A stretch of 64,000 nucleotides of DNA from Streptomyces sp. R28 (GCF_041052385.1 NZ_CP163439.1:7615001-7679000), one strand, 5' to 3'. Shown: positions 51,872 to 61,431, counted from the stretch's first letter. Notes: generated by a model not told the origin, from the letters alone. Program-made: numbers and translations.

Positions 51872-53845
51872 CTACGAGGCTATCCCCGCGCCCGCCGCGC
51901 GGATGCGGAGGGCCTTCGCCCCGCGCTCGGTGGCGAGGAGGAGGATGCCGTCGGGGGACAGGTCGGCCGCGGTGAAGGGCGTGTCGGAGATCAGCGCCGC
52001 CACGACCTCCTGGTCCGCCCGGTTCCAGACGCGCAGGTAGTCGGCGCCGCGGCTCAGGCCCAGCGGGGCGGCGGCACGTTCCTCCTCCGACGGACGAAGA
52101 ATCTGCTCGGGATCGGCGTCACCGAGGTGATCAGGCTGTACGAGGCCATGGACCAGCACCGCGGAACCGGACTCCTCGCCCGGCGCACCGACCGGCCGTG
52201 CGCCAGGTGTGCCGGCGGGGACGACCAGCACGGCGACCGGGGTGGCAGATCCGTCGGGGCGAGGCAGGCTGCCCACGGTCACAGCGCTGACGCCGGGCAG
52301 AGTCAGACTCCACAGCGTCTGCCACGGCAGTTCCAGCCCGAGCCGCTGGTGTATCGCCTCTGCGTACTCGGGCAGACCGTCCTCGACGAACGTGGCCTCC
52401 AACAGGGCGGCACGCAGCGTGACGGGCGCCTCGGTGCGGGTCAGCAGGGGCGCCGTACGGAGGTACGTACGGGCCGGTGCGCCCAGCTGCTCGGCCGGTA
52501 CGGCCTCGACCGCGGCGCGCAGCGCAACCGGGTCGGCGTGGACGAACAGGGCCGGATCCGTGAGGAGTTGGGGGAGCAGCCCGGCTTCCAGGGTGTGGCC
52601 GGCGATGTGGTCGCGCACATAGGGGTCGGCCTTGCTCCAGTCCTGCTCCGGCACGGCCTCCAGCAGGGCCATCGCGAGCTGGGTCTGGGCGGCGGCGACG
52701 TGGGGCAGACCGGCGCGGATCTCGTCACCGAGGGCCGGGTGCAATAGCCGTAGCAACGTCCGTCCGCCGTCCCCCTGCTCGCCCTCTGCTTGGTCCGCTT
52801 CCTGTTCCGCTTCCTGTTCCGCGTCCTGCTCCACGGGCTGCACGAAGGGCCCGGCGAGCAGCATCCCGTCCGCGATGGCCTGGCTCATGTCCCGTCCGGC
52901 CACCGCACTCGCCAGCCGTGCCCACAACTGGATCGGTATGCCGTCGGCCTCGGCCAGGGCGAGCGGTGCCAGCAGCAGCCGCAGCGTCTGCGGATCGGCT
53001 CCCAGCCGACCGGCGTGCAGGTCCAGGGCCTCACCGACGGACGTCGGGAGGTACCTCTCGTCGGCCGGGTCGAAGCCCTCCGGTGCCATCAGGAGGCAGT
53101 TGACGGCGAGTTGGACGACCAGCGGACTCCCGGCCCGGCGGCCGATGGCCGCTCCCAGGGCGAGGCGGCCCGCGGGGTCCACGGTGAACGGCAGCTCGGG
53201 TGCTCCGAACTCCGGGTTCAGCGCCGCGTGCGCGTGGCGCACCAGACCCTCGGGGTCGGCCCACTCCGGCTCGTCGAGATCGATGACCTGCACGGTGCCG
53301 GGCGGCAGACCCTCGGCCAGCTCGGCGGCCAGGGGACGCGGTACCTCGGCCAGCAGCCGGACCGTCTCGGTGGCGGCCAGCGGGGCGAGCACCTCCCGTA
53401 CCAGCCGTGCGGGTTCGCCCGCCGCGCGGACCGGTCCGGCACGGTCGACGTCCGGTACGACGACGGTCACCGGCTCGTCGAGTGCGGCCATTTCGGCGTA
53501 CACGCCCTCGATGCTGGTGGCGTTCAGCTCGTAGTGGTCGGCCAGCAGCCACAGGACCTGGGCCGCGGTCAGCCCCTCGGGGGCGGGGACGGCCGGGGCC
53601 GGCAGCTCCGGCGGCACCGTCGACGGATCCATCTCGTCCAGCGGCATCTGCTTGCGGTACCCCGGCTCGCAGAGCATCAGGAATCCGGTGAGCAGCCGCG
53701 AACGCCCGCTGCCGGAGCCGCCGGTGACCACGACCACGCGCGGAGCGCCGGGCGCGGTCGCACGCCATGCGGTGAGCGCGCGCAGTGCGGCTGTCCGGCC
53801 GCCTATGTGGGGGTGCGGTGCGTAGCCCTCGGTCGAGCCGGTCAT
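51872..53845 (-). CDS. Second-type P-loop NTPase with single WD-like repeat
   Basis: 657 residues from ATG 53845 (MTGSTEGYAPHPHIGGR). Walker A-like GGSGSGRS at 42-49, preceded by PRVVVVT; Walker B candidate VTVVVPDVDRAG, then VRLLAEVPRPLAAELAEGLP. A helical part with GSPLVVQLAVNCLLMAPEGF and winged-helix-like ADGIPIQLWARLASAVAG, an acidic Glu-rich insert, helical repeats (AEAIHQRLGLELPWQTLWSL) and a C-terminal propeller-like segment DYLRVWNRADQEVVAAL and FTAADLSPDGILLLATERGA. The order resembles STAND-type signalling NTPases. No SUKH-4 domain: that is on the next gene. Three decayed copies of this NTPase lie at 30.7, 33.6 and 40 kb. Confidence 0.8.
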   Translation of the reverse strand: MTGSTEGYAPHPHIGGRTAALRALTAWRATAPGAPRVVVVTGGSGSGRSRLLTGFLMLCEPGYRKQMPLDEMDPSTVPPELPAPAVPAPEGLTAAQVLWLLADHYELNATSIEGVYAEMAALDEPVTVVVPDVDRAGPVRAAGEPARLVREVLAPLAATETVRLLAEVPRPLAAELAEGLPPGTVQVIDLDEPEWADPEGLVRHAHAALNPEFGAPELPFTVDPAGRLALGAAIGRRAGSPLVVQLAVNCLLMAPEGFDPADERYLPTSVGEALDLHAGRLGADPQTLRLLLAPLALAEADGIPIQLWARLASAVAGRDMSQAIADGMLLAGPFVQPVEQDAEQEAEQEADQAEGEQGDGGRTLLRLLHPALGDEIRAGLPHVAAAQTQLAMALLEAVPEQDWSKADPYVRDHIAGHTLEAGLLPQLLTDPALFVHADPVALRAAVEAVPAEQLGAPARTYLRTAPLLTRTEAPVTLRAALLEATFVEDGLPEYAEAIHQRLGLELPWQTLWSLTLPGVSAVTVGSLPRPDGSATPVAVLVVPAGTPGARPVGAPGEESGSAVLVHGLVQPDHLGDADPEQILRPSEEERAAAPLGLSRGADYLRVWNRADQEVVAALISDTPFTAADLSPDGILLLATERGAKALRIRAAGAGIAS

Positions 53846-53967
53846 GGGTCCCCGTCCTCCGCCGTCGCGGACGCCTACTCGTACGACCCTGATCTTAGGC
53901 GCCGTGCCGACCCCGCGGGCGAGCGGTCGGCCGCCCGCGAACGCCGACGACGCCCCCCGAAGCCGCC

Positions 53968-54294
53968 CTACTCCGCTACCACCCCACCATTGTGCGGAGC
54001 CGGCTCCAGATCGAACTCCCCGTCCCGCGCCCCGAGAACGAACGCCCGCCACTCCGCCTCGGTGTACCGCAGCACGGTGCCGGGGTCCAGGGACGACCGC
54101 ATGGCCACCGCGCCCTCCGGCAGGTACGCGATCTCGACGCGCTCCTCGTGCTTCTCGGTACCGGGCGCGCAGTGCCACTCGACCCCGGAGATGTCGAGGG
54201 CGTACAGCTCGTCCCGCTCCCGCTCCTTGCGCGCCTTGGTGTCCTCGGCCTGAGTCCCGACCTCGTTGTTCTGTGGCTCGGTAGCCTCGGTCAT
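53968..54294 (-). CDS. DUF397-family protein
   Basis: 108 residues from ATG 54294. A charged N-terminal half (TKARKERERDELYAL) is followed by the DUF397 module: ISGVEWHCAPGTEKHEERVE, IAYLPEGAVAMRSS, RYTEAEWRAFVLGARDGEFD. DUF397 proteins are typical of actinomycetes, are usually paired with XRE-type regulators and are thought to modulate them; no such regulator is adjacent here. It stands alone between the NTPase gene and a WXG100 gene. Confidence 0.9.
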   Translation of the reverse strand: MTEATEPQNNEVGTQAEDTKARKERERDELYALDISGVEWHCAPGTEKHEERVEIAYLPEGAVAMRSSLDPGTVLRYTEAEWRAFVLGARDGEFDLEPAPHNGGVVAE

Positions 54295-54389
54295 GCTGCT
54301 GGGCCTCTTCCTGACGTGCGAACGAAGTGTGCGTCTCACCCTACTGGCGCGAGTGACCTGTCACACGTCCGTCGCAGATCAGCCACTGA

Positions 54390-54815
54390 TCAGGTGGTCG
54401 ATCGGGTGTGAATCTCGCCGCGCGCGACCCCGGGCGGAACCTTCACCTGACCGTCGTACTCGGCCATCGTCTTCTTCCAGATGTCGTTCTGCGCGGCCTC
54501 GTTCTGCTCGTGTGCCACGCCCATCTTGGCCAGGGCGGCTCCCATGCCGGCGATCCGCTCCGCCAGGCTGCCCATCGAGTCGTACATGCCGTCGCGCAGG
54601 CCTTCGTAGACGACGCCGAACTTCTCGCCGATGTCGTCGTCACCCCACGGCGGGGTGTCGCCCTTCTCGAGAGCGGTCAGGCCGGTCGTCAGCTTGTGCA
54701 CGGCCTTGGAGAACTCCACACCGGCATTGAACATGTGGAATCCCTCGGTCTTCAGTACCTCAGGATCGGAGTCCATGTAGTCCGACGGCACAACTGCCCC
54801 CCCGTGGCTCGTCAT
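54390..54815 (-). CDS. WXG100-family T7SS protein
   Basis: 141 residues. The helical hairpin has PPWGDDDIGEKFGVVYEGLR and MYDSMGSLAERIAGMGAALA, the same sub-type as 19433-19759 (W.D..FGE.F...Y, SLAERL). An extension with MDSDPEVLKTEGFHMFNAGV precedes it, and a tail AEYDGQVKVPPGVARGEIHT follows. It lies just downstream of eccC on the same strand, beyond that gene's terminator hairpin, a usual place for a WXG100 substrate. Likely exported. Confidence 0.85.
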   Translation of the reverse strand: MTSHGGAVVPSDYMDSDPEVLKTEGFHMFNAGVEFSKAVHKLTTGLTALEKGDTPPWGDDDIGEKFGVVYEGLRDGMYDSMGSLAERIAGMGAALAKMGVAHEQNEAAQNDIWKKTMAEYDGQVKVPPGVARGEIHTRSTT

Positions 54816-54860
54816 TTCTGTCGTGACCCCACCTTAACGGCGCGCCCACCGGCAACGAAG

Positions 54861-54890
54861 AGGGGCGGCACCCTCGCGGGTGCCGCCCCT
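54861..54890 (-). terminator. Terminator of eccC
   Basis: AGGGGCGGCACCC (54861-54873) pairs perfectly with GGGTGCCGCCCCT (54878-54890) around TCGC. It lies 44 bp past the eccC stop codon. Confidence 0.82.
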
Positions 54891-54933
54891 CCTGCTCGAC
54901 CGGCCTTCACATGACCGTCCGGCTGACCGTCCC

Positions 54934-57900
54934 TCAGAACCGGTTCGGCAGCCACCCCGTCTGAACCAGCTGCCCACCGCGTCGGCGCGTGTGGAAGTAC
55001 CCACGGCCGGGCGGCAGTTGCGTCGCCGTGATGTTGCCCAGCAGCGCGCCCTCCGCACGGTCGCCGGAGAGCACGAGGCCCTGGGCGCCGAGCTCGCGCA
55101 GACGCTGCATCACCGGCTCGTACAGCGACCGGCTGGCACCGCCCGAGGCACGCGCGATGATGACGCGCAGGCCGACGTCACGGGCGAAGGGCAGGTACTC
55201 CAGGAGCGGGGCCAGCGGGTTCACGCCGGTCGCCACCAGGTCGTAGTCGTCGACGATGACGAACGCGTCCGGGCTGCTGTACCAACTGCGGTTGCGCAGC
55301 TGCTCGGGCGTGACGTCCGGGCCCGGCATACGACGGCTGAGCGAGCCGGCCAGGCCCTCCAGCGTCTCCGAGAGAGCCGGCGCCGAGGCGCAGTAGCGCG
55401 ACAGGTGCGTCTCCGGGACGCCCTCCAGGTGGGCGCGCCGGTAGTCACCCATGACGATCTTCGCCTGGTCCGGCGTGTAGCGCTCGCAGATCTGCTTGAT
55501 GAGCAGCCGCAGCATCGCGGACTTACCGGACTCGCTCTCACCGAACACGATGAAGTGCGGGTCCGTCTCGAAGTCGACGAAGACCGGCGAGAGCGACGAC
55601 TCGTCGATGCCGATGGCGACACCGCGGTCGGGGTGCTCGAAGCCCTTGGGCAGCCGGTCCGACGACAGCATCGTGGGCAGCAGCCGCACGGCCGGAGCGT
55701 GGTTGCCCTGCCAGTTGTCGTTGATGCCGCGGATGAGGATCGACGTCGCCTCGGACAGGTCGTCCGTCTCCGAGGAGCCGTCGACGCGCGGCAGCGCCGC
55801 CATGAAGTGCAGCTTGTCCTGGGTCAGACCACGGCCCGGGACGGTGGCGGGGACGTTCTGCGCGACCTTGCGGTCGATCTCCGACTCCGTCGGGTCACCG
55901 AGGCGCAGCTCGATACGGTTCTGCAGCATGTCCTTGAGCGCGGGCCGCACTTCGGTGTAGCGGCTCGCCGTCAGGATCACGTGCACACCGAAGCCGAGGC
56001 CGCGCGTCGCGATCTCCGTGACGGTGGCCTCGAGCATCTCGTAGTCCGTCTTGAACGTGGCCCAGCCGTCGATGACGAGGAACACGTCGCCCCAGGGCTG
56101 GTCCGGCAGCTGGCCGGCGTTCCGGCGCTGACGGTAGGTCTGGATCGAGTCGACGTTGTTCGCGCGGAAGTACTCCTCGCGCGCGTTCAGGATGCCCTCG
56201 ACCTCGCTGACCGTACGGCGCACCTTCTCGGCGTCGAGACGGTTGGCGACCCCGCCGACGTGCGCCAGCCCCTCCATCGAGATCAGACCGCCACCACCGA
56301 AGTCCAGGCAGTAGAACTGCACTTCGGAGGGGGTGTGGGTCAGGGCGAACGACGAGATGAGCGTGCGCAGAAGCGTCGACTTGCCGGACTGCGGACCACC
56401 GACGAACAGACCGTGACCGGCACCGCCCGCGAAGTCCCGGTACAGCACGTCACGCCGCTGCTCGAACGGCTTGTCCACCAGACCGACCGGCACGTTGAGC
56501 CGGCCGAGCGCCGTGTAGTCGGGCGCGGTCAGACCGCGCTCCGGGCTGACGGCGAGCTGCGGGAGCGTCTGCTCCAGCGAGGGCGCCTCCTCCAGCGGGG
56601 GCAGCCACACCTGGTGGGCGGGCGGGCCCTGGTTGATCATCCGGCCGACGAGGACGTCCAGGACGGTGTCGGCGAGCGCGTCGTCCACCCGGTTGTCGGG
56701 CTCCGGCTCCTCGATCACCGGCTGCGGAGGCAGCGCCACGTGCTCCGCCGAGAACAGCGCGGGCCGCAACTGCGTCGAGCGGTGCACCCGGGAGGGGCCC
56801 TCACCGTGGTAGGCCCCGGACACGTACGCCGCCTTGAAGCGGACCATGGTGTCGGTGTCGTACCGCAGATAACCGGAACCGGGGATCGACGGCAGGTGAT
56901 AGGCGTCCGGGACACCGATCGCCGTACGGGACTCGGCGGCGGAGAAGGTCCGCAGGCCGATCCGGTACGACAGGTAGGTGTCCAGGCCGCGCAGCTTGCC
57001 CTCTTCCAGTCGCTGCGACGCCAGGAGCAGGTGGACACCCAGCGAACGGCCGATACGACCGATCTGGATGAACATGTCGATGAAGTCCGGCTTGGCCGTG
57101 AGGAGTTCGGAGAACTCGTCGAGCACGATCACCAGCGAGGCCATCGGCTCCAGCGCGGCGCCCGCGGCCCGGGCCTTCTCGTAGTCGTGCAGGTTGGCGT
57201 AGTTGCCGGCCGAGCGCAGCAGCTCCTGACGGCGCTGCGTCTCACCCATGATCGAGTCACGCATACGGTCGACGAGGGTGAGGTCGTCCGCGAGGTTGGT
57301 GATGACGGCCGCGGTGTGCGGCATGTCCGCCATGCCCGCGAAGGTCGCACCACCCTTGAAGTCCGCGAGGATGAAGTTCAGCGTCTCCGAGGAGTGCGTC
57401 ACCGCGAGACCGAGCACCAGCGTGCGCAGCACCTCGGACTTACCGGAACCGGTGGCGCCGACGCACAGACCGTGCGGGCCCATGCCCTCCTGCGAGGCCT
57501 CCTTGAGGTCCAGCATGACCGGCTCGCCGTTCTCGCCGACACCGATCGGCACCCGCAGCCGCTCGTGCAGCGTGCGCGGACGCCAGGTGCGGGAGACGTC
57601 GACGGTGCCCGCGTCACCGATGCCCATGAGGTCCGTGAAGTCCAGGTTGGACAGGAGGGGTTCGCCCTCCTCCGCGGAGCCGACCCGGAAGGGGGCGAGC
57701 TGCCGCGCCAGGGAGTCGGCCTGCGCCGGGTTCAGCAGGTCGGGCCTGCCGGTGTACGCGGACTCGTGGCCGACGAACAGCTGCATCCGGTTCGGCTTCA
57801 CATAGGCCGTCAGGCCGGCACGCAGCTCCTCCTCCAGCTCGCCGGGGGAGATCTCCAGGAAGGTGACGCCTTGGAGGCCTTCGCTGCTGGCGAGTTCGGA

Positions 57901-58875
57901 GTCCGGCGGCACGGTGCCGCCGTCGAGCACCACGATCAGGTGGGGCTGGTCGTAGACGGGGTTCGCCTCACGGTTCCAGCGGGGCCTGTCGTCCAGCTGG
58001 TCCGCGAGCGCCTCCTCCAGCTCACCGAGGTCGTCGAAGAGGAGCCGGGTCGAGCCCGCTCCGTCCTTGGCCTTCGGGTGCTGGCTGTGCGGCAGCCACT
58101 TGATCCAGTCCCAGTCCGTCGCCGCGGAGGGGTGCGCCACCACCGCGATCATCAGGTCCTCGGGCGAGTGCAGCGTCGCCAGCTGGGACAGGGTCGCACG
58201 GGCGTTGCCGTAGACCGTGTCGGTGTCTCCGCAGATCGTCACGTGGTAGAAGGCACGCAGCGAGATGGAGACGGGCAGATCGTGCAGACTGCCGTGCGCG
58301 TCGAGGAAGGCCTTCATGGCCGCCGCGGTCAGCGGTTCGAGCTCGTCCTTGGGCGCCGTTTCCGGGGCGACGAGCGGAGTGTTCAGCTGCTGGGTGCCGC
58401 GGCCGATCCGTACCGAGGCGAAGTCCGCGTCGGTCGGGCGCCGCTCCCACAGCCGCTTGCCGTCGGCCGCGACGGCCCACAGCTGCTCCGGGTCGGGATG
58501 CTGGAAGAGCTGGCTGCGGCGCTGCAGTTCAGCGGTCTTGTGCACGTCCTTGCGGACCTGCTCGAGGTAGCGGAAGTAGTCCCGCCGGTCCTGGGCCATG
58601 CCTGCGCCGGGCCCCTGCCGGGCCTTGGCGATCTGGGCGACCATCATGGCCACGGTCGAGGCCAGCATGAGGCCGCCGACGACCTTCATGTAGGACTGGC
58701 CGGCTGTGAAGAAGAAGGCGACGGAACCCAGCATGCCCATCATGGGCAGCATGTTCATCAGCATGCTGTCGTCGCCCTCGCGCGGAATCTCGGGCGGCGT
58801 CTCGAGTTTGACCTCGCCGTCCGGGACGGCCGGTGGCACTGTCCGCGGTGGTCGTTTGATGATGACGACGCTCAC
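54934..58875 (-). CDS. eccC: T7SS FtsK/SpoIIIE-type ATPase EccC
   Basis: 1313 residues from GTG 58875 (VSVVIIKRPPRTVPP), the usual start of actinobacterial EccC; in-frame codons up to 58920 lack a ribosome site. Two TM helices follow the N-terminal cytoplasmic arm (LMNMLPMMGMLGSVAFFFTA; VVGGLMLASTVAMMVAQI). Three P-loop ATPase domains carry Walker A motifs GATGSGKSE (about residue 475), GGPQSGKST (about 827) and GESESGKSA (about 1112), with Walker B-like strands SLVIVLDEFSELL and DVFLVIDGWATF. EccC is the motor that recognises WXG100 substrates and drives export at the membrane. Single undivided chain, as usual in Streptomyces. It is divergent from eccD. Confidence 0.96.
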   Translation of the reverse strand: MSVVIIKRPPRTVPPAVPDGEVKLETPPEIPREGDDSMLMNMLPMMGMLGSVAFFFTAGQSYMKVVGGLMLASTVAMMVAQIAKARQGPGAGMAQDRRDYFRYLEQVRKDVHKTAELQRRSQLFQHPDPEQLWAVAADGKRLWERRPTDADFASVRIGRGTQQLNTPLVAPETAPKDELEPLTAAAMKAFLDAHGSLHDLPVSISLRAFYHVTICGDTDTVYGNARATLSQLATLHSPEDLMIAVVAHPSAATDWDWIKWLPHSQHPKAKDGAGSTRLLFDDLGELEEALADQLDDRPRWNREANPVYDQPHLIVVLDGGTVPPDSELASSEGLQGVTFLEISPGELEEELRAGLTAYVKPNRMQLFVGHESAYTGRPDLLNPAQADSLARQLAPFRVGSAEEGEPLLSNLDFTDLMGIGDAGTVDVSRTWRPRTLHERLRVPIGVGENGEPVMLDLKEASQEGMGPHGLCVGATGSGKSEVLRTLVLGLAVTHSSETLNFILADFKGGATFAGMADMPHTAAVITNLADDLTLVDRMRDSIMGETQRRQELLRSAGNYANLHDYEKARAAGAALEPMASLVIVLDEFSELLTAKPDFIDMFIQIGRIGRSLGVHLLLASQRLEEGKLRGLDTYLSYRIGLRTFSAAESRTAIGVPDAYHLPSIPGSGYLRYDTDTMVRFKAAYVSGAYHGEGPSRVHRSTQLRPALFSAEHVALPPQPVIEEPEPDNRVDDALADTVLDVLVGRMINQGPPAHQVWLPPLEEAPSLEQTLPQLAVSPERGLTAPDYTALGRLNVPVGLVDKPFEQRRDVLYRDFAGGAGHGLFVGGPQSGKSTLLRTLISSFALTHTPSEVQFYCLDFGGGGLISMEGLAHVGGVANRLDAEKVRRTVSEVEGILNAREEYFRANNVDSIQTYRQRRNAGQLPDQPWGDVFLVIDGWATFKTDYEMLEATVTEIATRGLGFGVHVILTASRYTEVRPALKDMLQNRIELRLGDPTESEIDRKVAQNVPATVPGRGLTQDKLHFMAALPRVDGSSETDDLSEATSILIRGINDNWQGNHAPAVRLLPTMLSSDRLPKGFEHPDRGVAIGIDESSLSPVFVDFETDPHFIVFGESESGKSAMLRLLIKQICERYTPDQAKIVMGDYRRAHLEGVPETHLSRYCASAPALSETLEGLAGSLSRRMPGPDVTPEQLRNRSWYSSPDAFVIVDDYDLVATGVNPLAPLLEYLPFARDVGLRVIIARASGGASRSLYEPVMQRLRELGAQGLVLSGDRAEGALLGNITATQLPPGRGYFHTRRRGGQLVQTGWLPNRF

Positions 58876-59153
58876 CGATGCACTCATCCTTCGCGATTGA
58901 TACGTGATACGTCCTGGCACCGACGCCCCCGTTGTACCGCGACGTGATTCTCGTTCGCGTAGGCGTCGTTCGCGTAGGCGTCGATCCTACTGATGCGCTC
59001 AGTGCCCCAGTGAGGCAGGCGGATGGAGATGCGGCGCAGGTCCTGGGAGGAATGGGGGAGGGCGGTCCTGTAGCGGGAGCGGCAACGGATATGGTGGCGC
59101 TCCGCGTCGTACGAGCGGCGTGAGGAAGCCTTGTCTAGCAGGGGGAACACCAG
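58876..59153. promoter_or_regulatory. Divergent eccC/eccD control region
   Basis: 278 bp between the start codons of two core T7SS genes on opposite strands. It contains a short direct repeat TTCGCGTAGGCGTCG (58955-58969 and 58970-58984, partly overlapping). Presumably it holds both promoters; no operator of known type was recognised. Confidence 0.5.
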
Positions 59154-60611
59154 GTGAGCACGGGGACTTCGACAGGTTTCTGCCGAATCACCATCGCAGC
59201 ACCGGACAGCCGTGTAGATGTCGCGCTGCCGGAGGACCTGCCGATCCAGGACCTCTTTCCCGAGATCATCAGGCTCTCGGGCCTGGTCCAGTCCGACACC
59301 AGCCCCTCCGGTTATCACCTTGTGACCCGCGAGGGCCAAGTGCTCGACGCGAGCCGTTCGTTGCTCGAACACCGCGTCAGGGACGGTGAGGTGTTGCTGC
59401 TGCGCACCTTCGCCGATTCGCTGCCACCGGCCGTCCACGACGACGTGGTGGACGCGATCGCCGCCGCGGTCAAGCAGGACATGCGCAGCTGGAACGACAA
59501 CCTGATGCGGGTCGCCGGCCTCGTCGCGGGGTCGCTGCTGCTGATCATGCTGGGCTTCGTCTTCTGGTTCGCGGACCCGATCCGGCACGACATGCACGGC
59601 CTGCCGGGCATCCTCGCCGGCGTGACCGCGCTCGCCCTGACGGCACTCGCCGGTGTACGGGCCCGGGTGTACGACGACCGGGGCTCCGCCGTCGCGCTCG
59701 GCATCTCGGCGCTGCCGCACGCCCTCATCGCGGGCTCCGGTGCCATCGCCCAGGACGCGGGTGAAGGTCCCGGCAGGATCCAGTTCCTCGTCGGCTGTGT
59801 CGCCGTACTGCTCTGCTCCGTCGTACTGATCATGCTGCTGCCGCAGGGCGACGCCCCGTTCGTGGCCGCCGCGCTGGCCTCGGCGATCGGCACGCTCGCC
59901 GTGTTCTGCGGTGTGCTCACCGAGGCGGAGCCGCGGGAGATCGCCGCCGGCACCTCGGTCGTCGCCCTCGCGGTCGTCGGCTTCCTACCCGGCTGGTCGG
60001 CCCGCTTCGCCAAGCTGCCGATCGGCTTCCGTAACCCCGAGGACCTGGCCCGGGCCCGTCGCGAGGGCCGCGACGGCGACCTCGAGGCCGTCGACGTCCA
60101 GCGCATCGTCGCCCAGACCAGCCGCGGCCACGAGTTGCTGCTCGGCCTGGTCGGCGGTTGCGCCGCCGTCGTGATCGGCGCGGGCGGCGCCGTGCTCGGC
60201 TTCAGCAGCAGCGGCTGGGCCCAGCTGCTGGCCCTGTGCACCGGCCTCGCCGCGATGCTGCGGGCGCGCCTGTTCCGCTACACCGCGCAGGTCACCTGCC
60301 TGTTCGTGGCCGGTGTCGTCACGCTCGCCCTGCTGGTCCTCGGCCTCGCGATCTCGCCGCCGGCCGACATCATCATGGAACTGCTCCAGGGAGACTCCGG
60401 CCCGGTCAACGTACGGACCCTGTGGCTCGGCGCCTCCGTCGGGGTCGGCGTGCTCCTGCTGATCGCGATCGCCCTGATCGTCCCGCAGAAGGGGCTCTCC
60501 CCCTTCTGGGGCCGCATGCTGGACCTGGCCGACTCGCTGGTGCTGCTGTCCCTGATCCCGATCTGCCTGGCCGTCCTCGACATCTACGCCAAGGTCCGCG
60601 GCGGCCTCTGA
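59154..60611 (+). CDS. eccD: T7SS membrane channel component EccD
   Basis: 485 residues from GTG 59154, preceded by a GGGGGAAC-type site. A cytoplasmic ubiquitin-like domain (about 8-85: CRITIAAPDSRVDVALPEDL, HLVTREGQVLDASRSL, DGEVLLLRTF) is followed by about eleven TM helices (from MRVAGLVAGSLLLIMLGFVF to VLLSLIPICLAVLDIYAKVR) with a cytoplasmic loop FRNPEDLARARREGRDGDLE. This is the standard EccD architecture; EccD dimers form the membrane pore vestibule of the T7SS. It is divergent from eccC. Confidence 0.95.
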   Translation: MSTGTSTGFCRITIAAPDSRVDVALPEDLPIQDLFPEIIRLSGLVQSDTSPSGYHLVTREGQVLDASRSLLEHRVRDGEVLLLRTFADSLPPAVHDDVVDAIAAAVKQDMRSWNDNLMRVAGLVAGSLLLIMLGFVFWFADPIRHDMHGLPGILAGVTALALTALAGVRARVYDDRGSAVALGISALPHALIAGSGAIAQDAGEGPGRIQFLVGCVAVLLCSVVLIMLLPQGDAPFVAAALASAIGTLAVFCGVLTEAEPREIAAGTSVVALAVVGFLPGWSARFAKLPIGFRNPEDLARARREGRDGDLEAVDVQRIVAQTSRGHELLLGLVGGCAAVVIGAGGAVLGFSSSGWAQLLALCTGLAAMLRARLFRYTAQVTCLFVAGVVTLALLVLGLAISPPADIIMELLQGDSGPVNVRTLWLGASVGVGVLLLIAIALIVPQKGLSPFWGRMLDLADSLVLLSLIPICLAVLDIYAKVRGGL

Positions 60612-60811
60612 CCGGCGCGGCGCCGCCGGGGACCGTCTGTCAAGGGCGTGCCTGTGTGCTGGTACGCTGTGTGACGGCCGTTTGTGTACGCGCCTCCGGG
60701 TTCGCCTGGGGGATGCGCCCAGCGGATCCCCGCCTCCCGAGTAACGGAAGCTCCCCCGAGACACAGACCGGGGGCACTCGGTGGCCACTGAAAAGACTAC
60801 GAGGAGTACGC

Positions 60812-61099
60812 GTGCCGCTCGACGCCGCTACGAAGAAGCAGATCATCACCGAGTTCGGTCAGAAGGAGGGCGACACCGGCTCTCCCGAGGTCCAGGTCGC
60901 CATGCTTTCGCGCCGGATCTCGGACCTGACCGAGCACCTCAAGACCCACAAGCACGACCACCACTCCCGTCGTGGTCTGCTGATCCTGGTCGGTCAGCGT
61001 CGCCGCCTTCTCCAGTACCTGGCGAAGAAGGACATCCAGCGCTTCCGTGCGCTGGTCGACCGCCTCGGCATCCGCCGTGGTGCGGCGGGCGCCAAGTAA
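60812..61099 (+). CDS. rpsO: 30S ribosomal protein S15
   Basis: 95 residues from GTG 60812, with GAGGAGT (60801-60807) upstream. PLDAATKKQIITEFG, GDTGSPEVQVAMLSRRISDL, TEHLKTHKHDHHSRRGLLIL and RRRLLQYLAKKD are the conserved S15 blocks. S15 binds 16S rRNA early in small-subunit assembly and often represses its own translation. It is followed by a hairpin and then pnp, the order seen in most bacteria. Confidence 0.98.
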   Translation: MPLDAATKKQIITEFGQKEGDTGSPEVQVAMLSRRISDLTEHLKTHKHDHHSRRGLLILVGQRRRLLQYLAKKDIQRFRALVDRLGIRRGAAGAK

Positions 61100-61111
61100 G
61101 ACGCCGTGAGG

Positions 61112-61148
61112 GGAGCGGTTCCCGAAGAGATCGGGAGCCGCTCCTTTT
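61112..61148 (+). terminator. rpsO-pnp intergenic hairpin
   Basis: GGAGCGGTTCCCGA (61112-61125) pairs with TCGGGAGCCGCTCC (61131-61144) with one G-T wobble and loop AGAGA, followed by TTTT (61145-61148). It is a good intrinsic terminator; in other bacteria the equivalent stem is an RNase III processing site that controls pnp. Confidence 0.82.
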
Positions 61149-61431
61149 GCTGTACGTGCGGAACGTCAACCGCGCGTGCGGAAACATGCGAAGTGTCACA
61201 CACGCTTTGTAGTGTGGTAGCACAACGCAGTACGCATGACACAGCACGACAAGAAGAGGAGAAGCGCGCCTAGCCGCCGCCGGTCCTCGGTAGTGGCCCC
61301 CGGGGGAAGCGAGCCCCGGGTGCTTCGATCGAAGACCGGCCCGCACCGCACGGAGCGCTTCTCCGCCACCGTCCCCCTGCCACACGGGCAGCGACGGGAC
61401 AAAAGACGACAAAGTAACGGAGAAAACGCTA
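61149..61431 (+). promoter_or_regulatory. pnp promoter and leader with GC hairpin
   Basis: 283 bp upstream of pnp. A stem CCCGGGG (61299-61305) / CCCCGGG (61314-61320) lies about 110 bp before the start codon. Leader hairpins of pnp are known targets of RNase III and of PNPase autoregulation in other bacteria, so the same is plausible here (inference). Confidence 0.45.

Noticed and set aside
54880..58947. Very long plus-strand open frame of 1355 codons opposite eccC
   Set aside because: It is the high-GC shadow of eccC; Arg/Val/Gly/Leu-rich with no domains, while the minus strand has three Walker A motifs.
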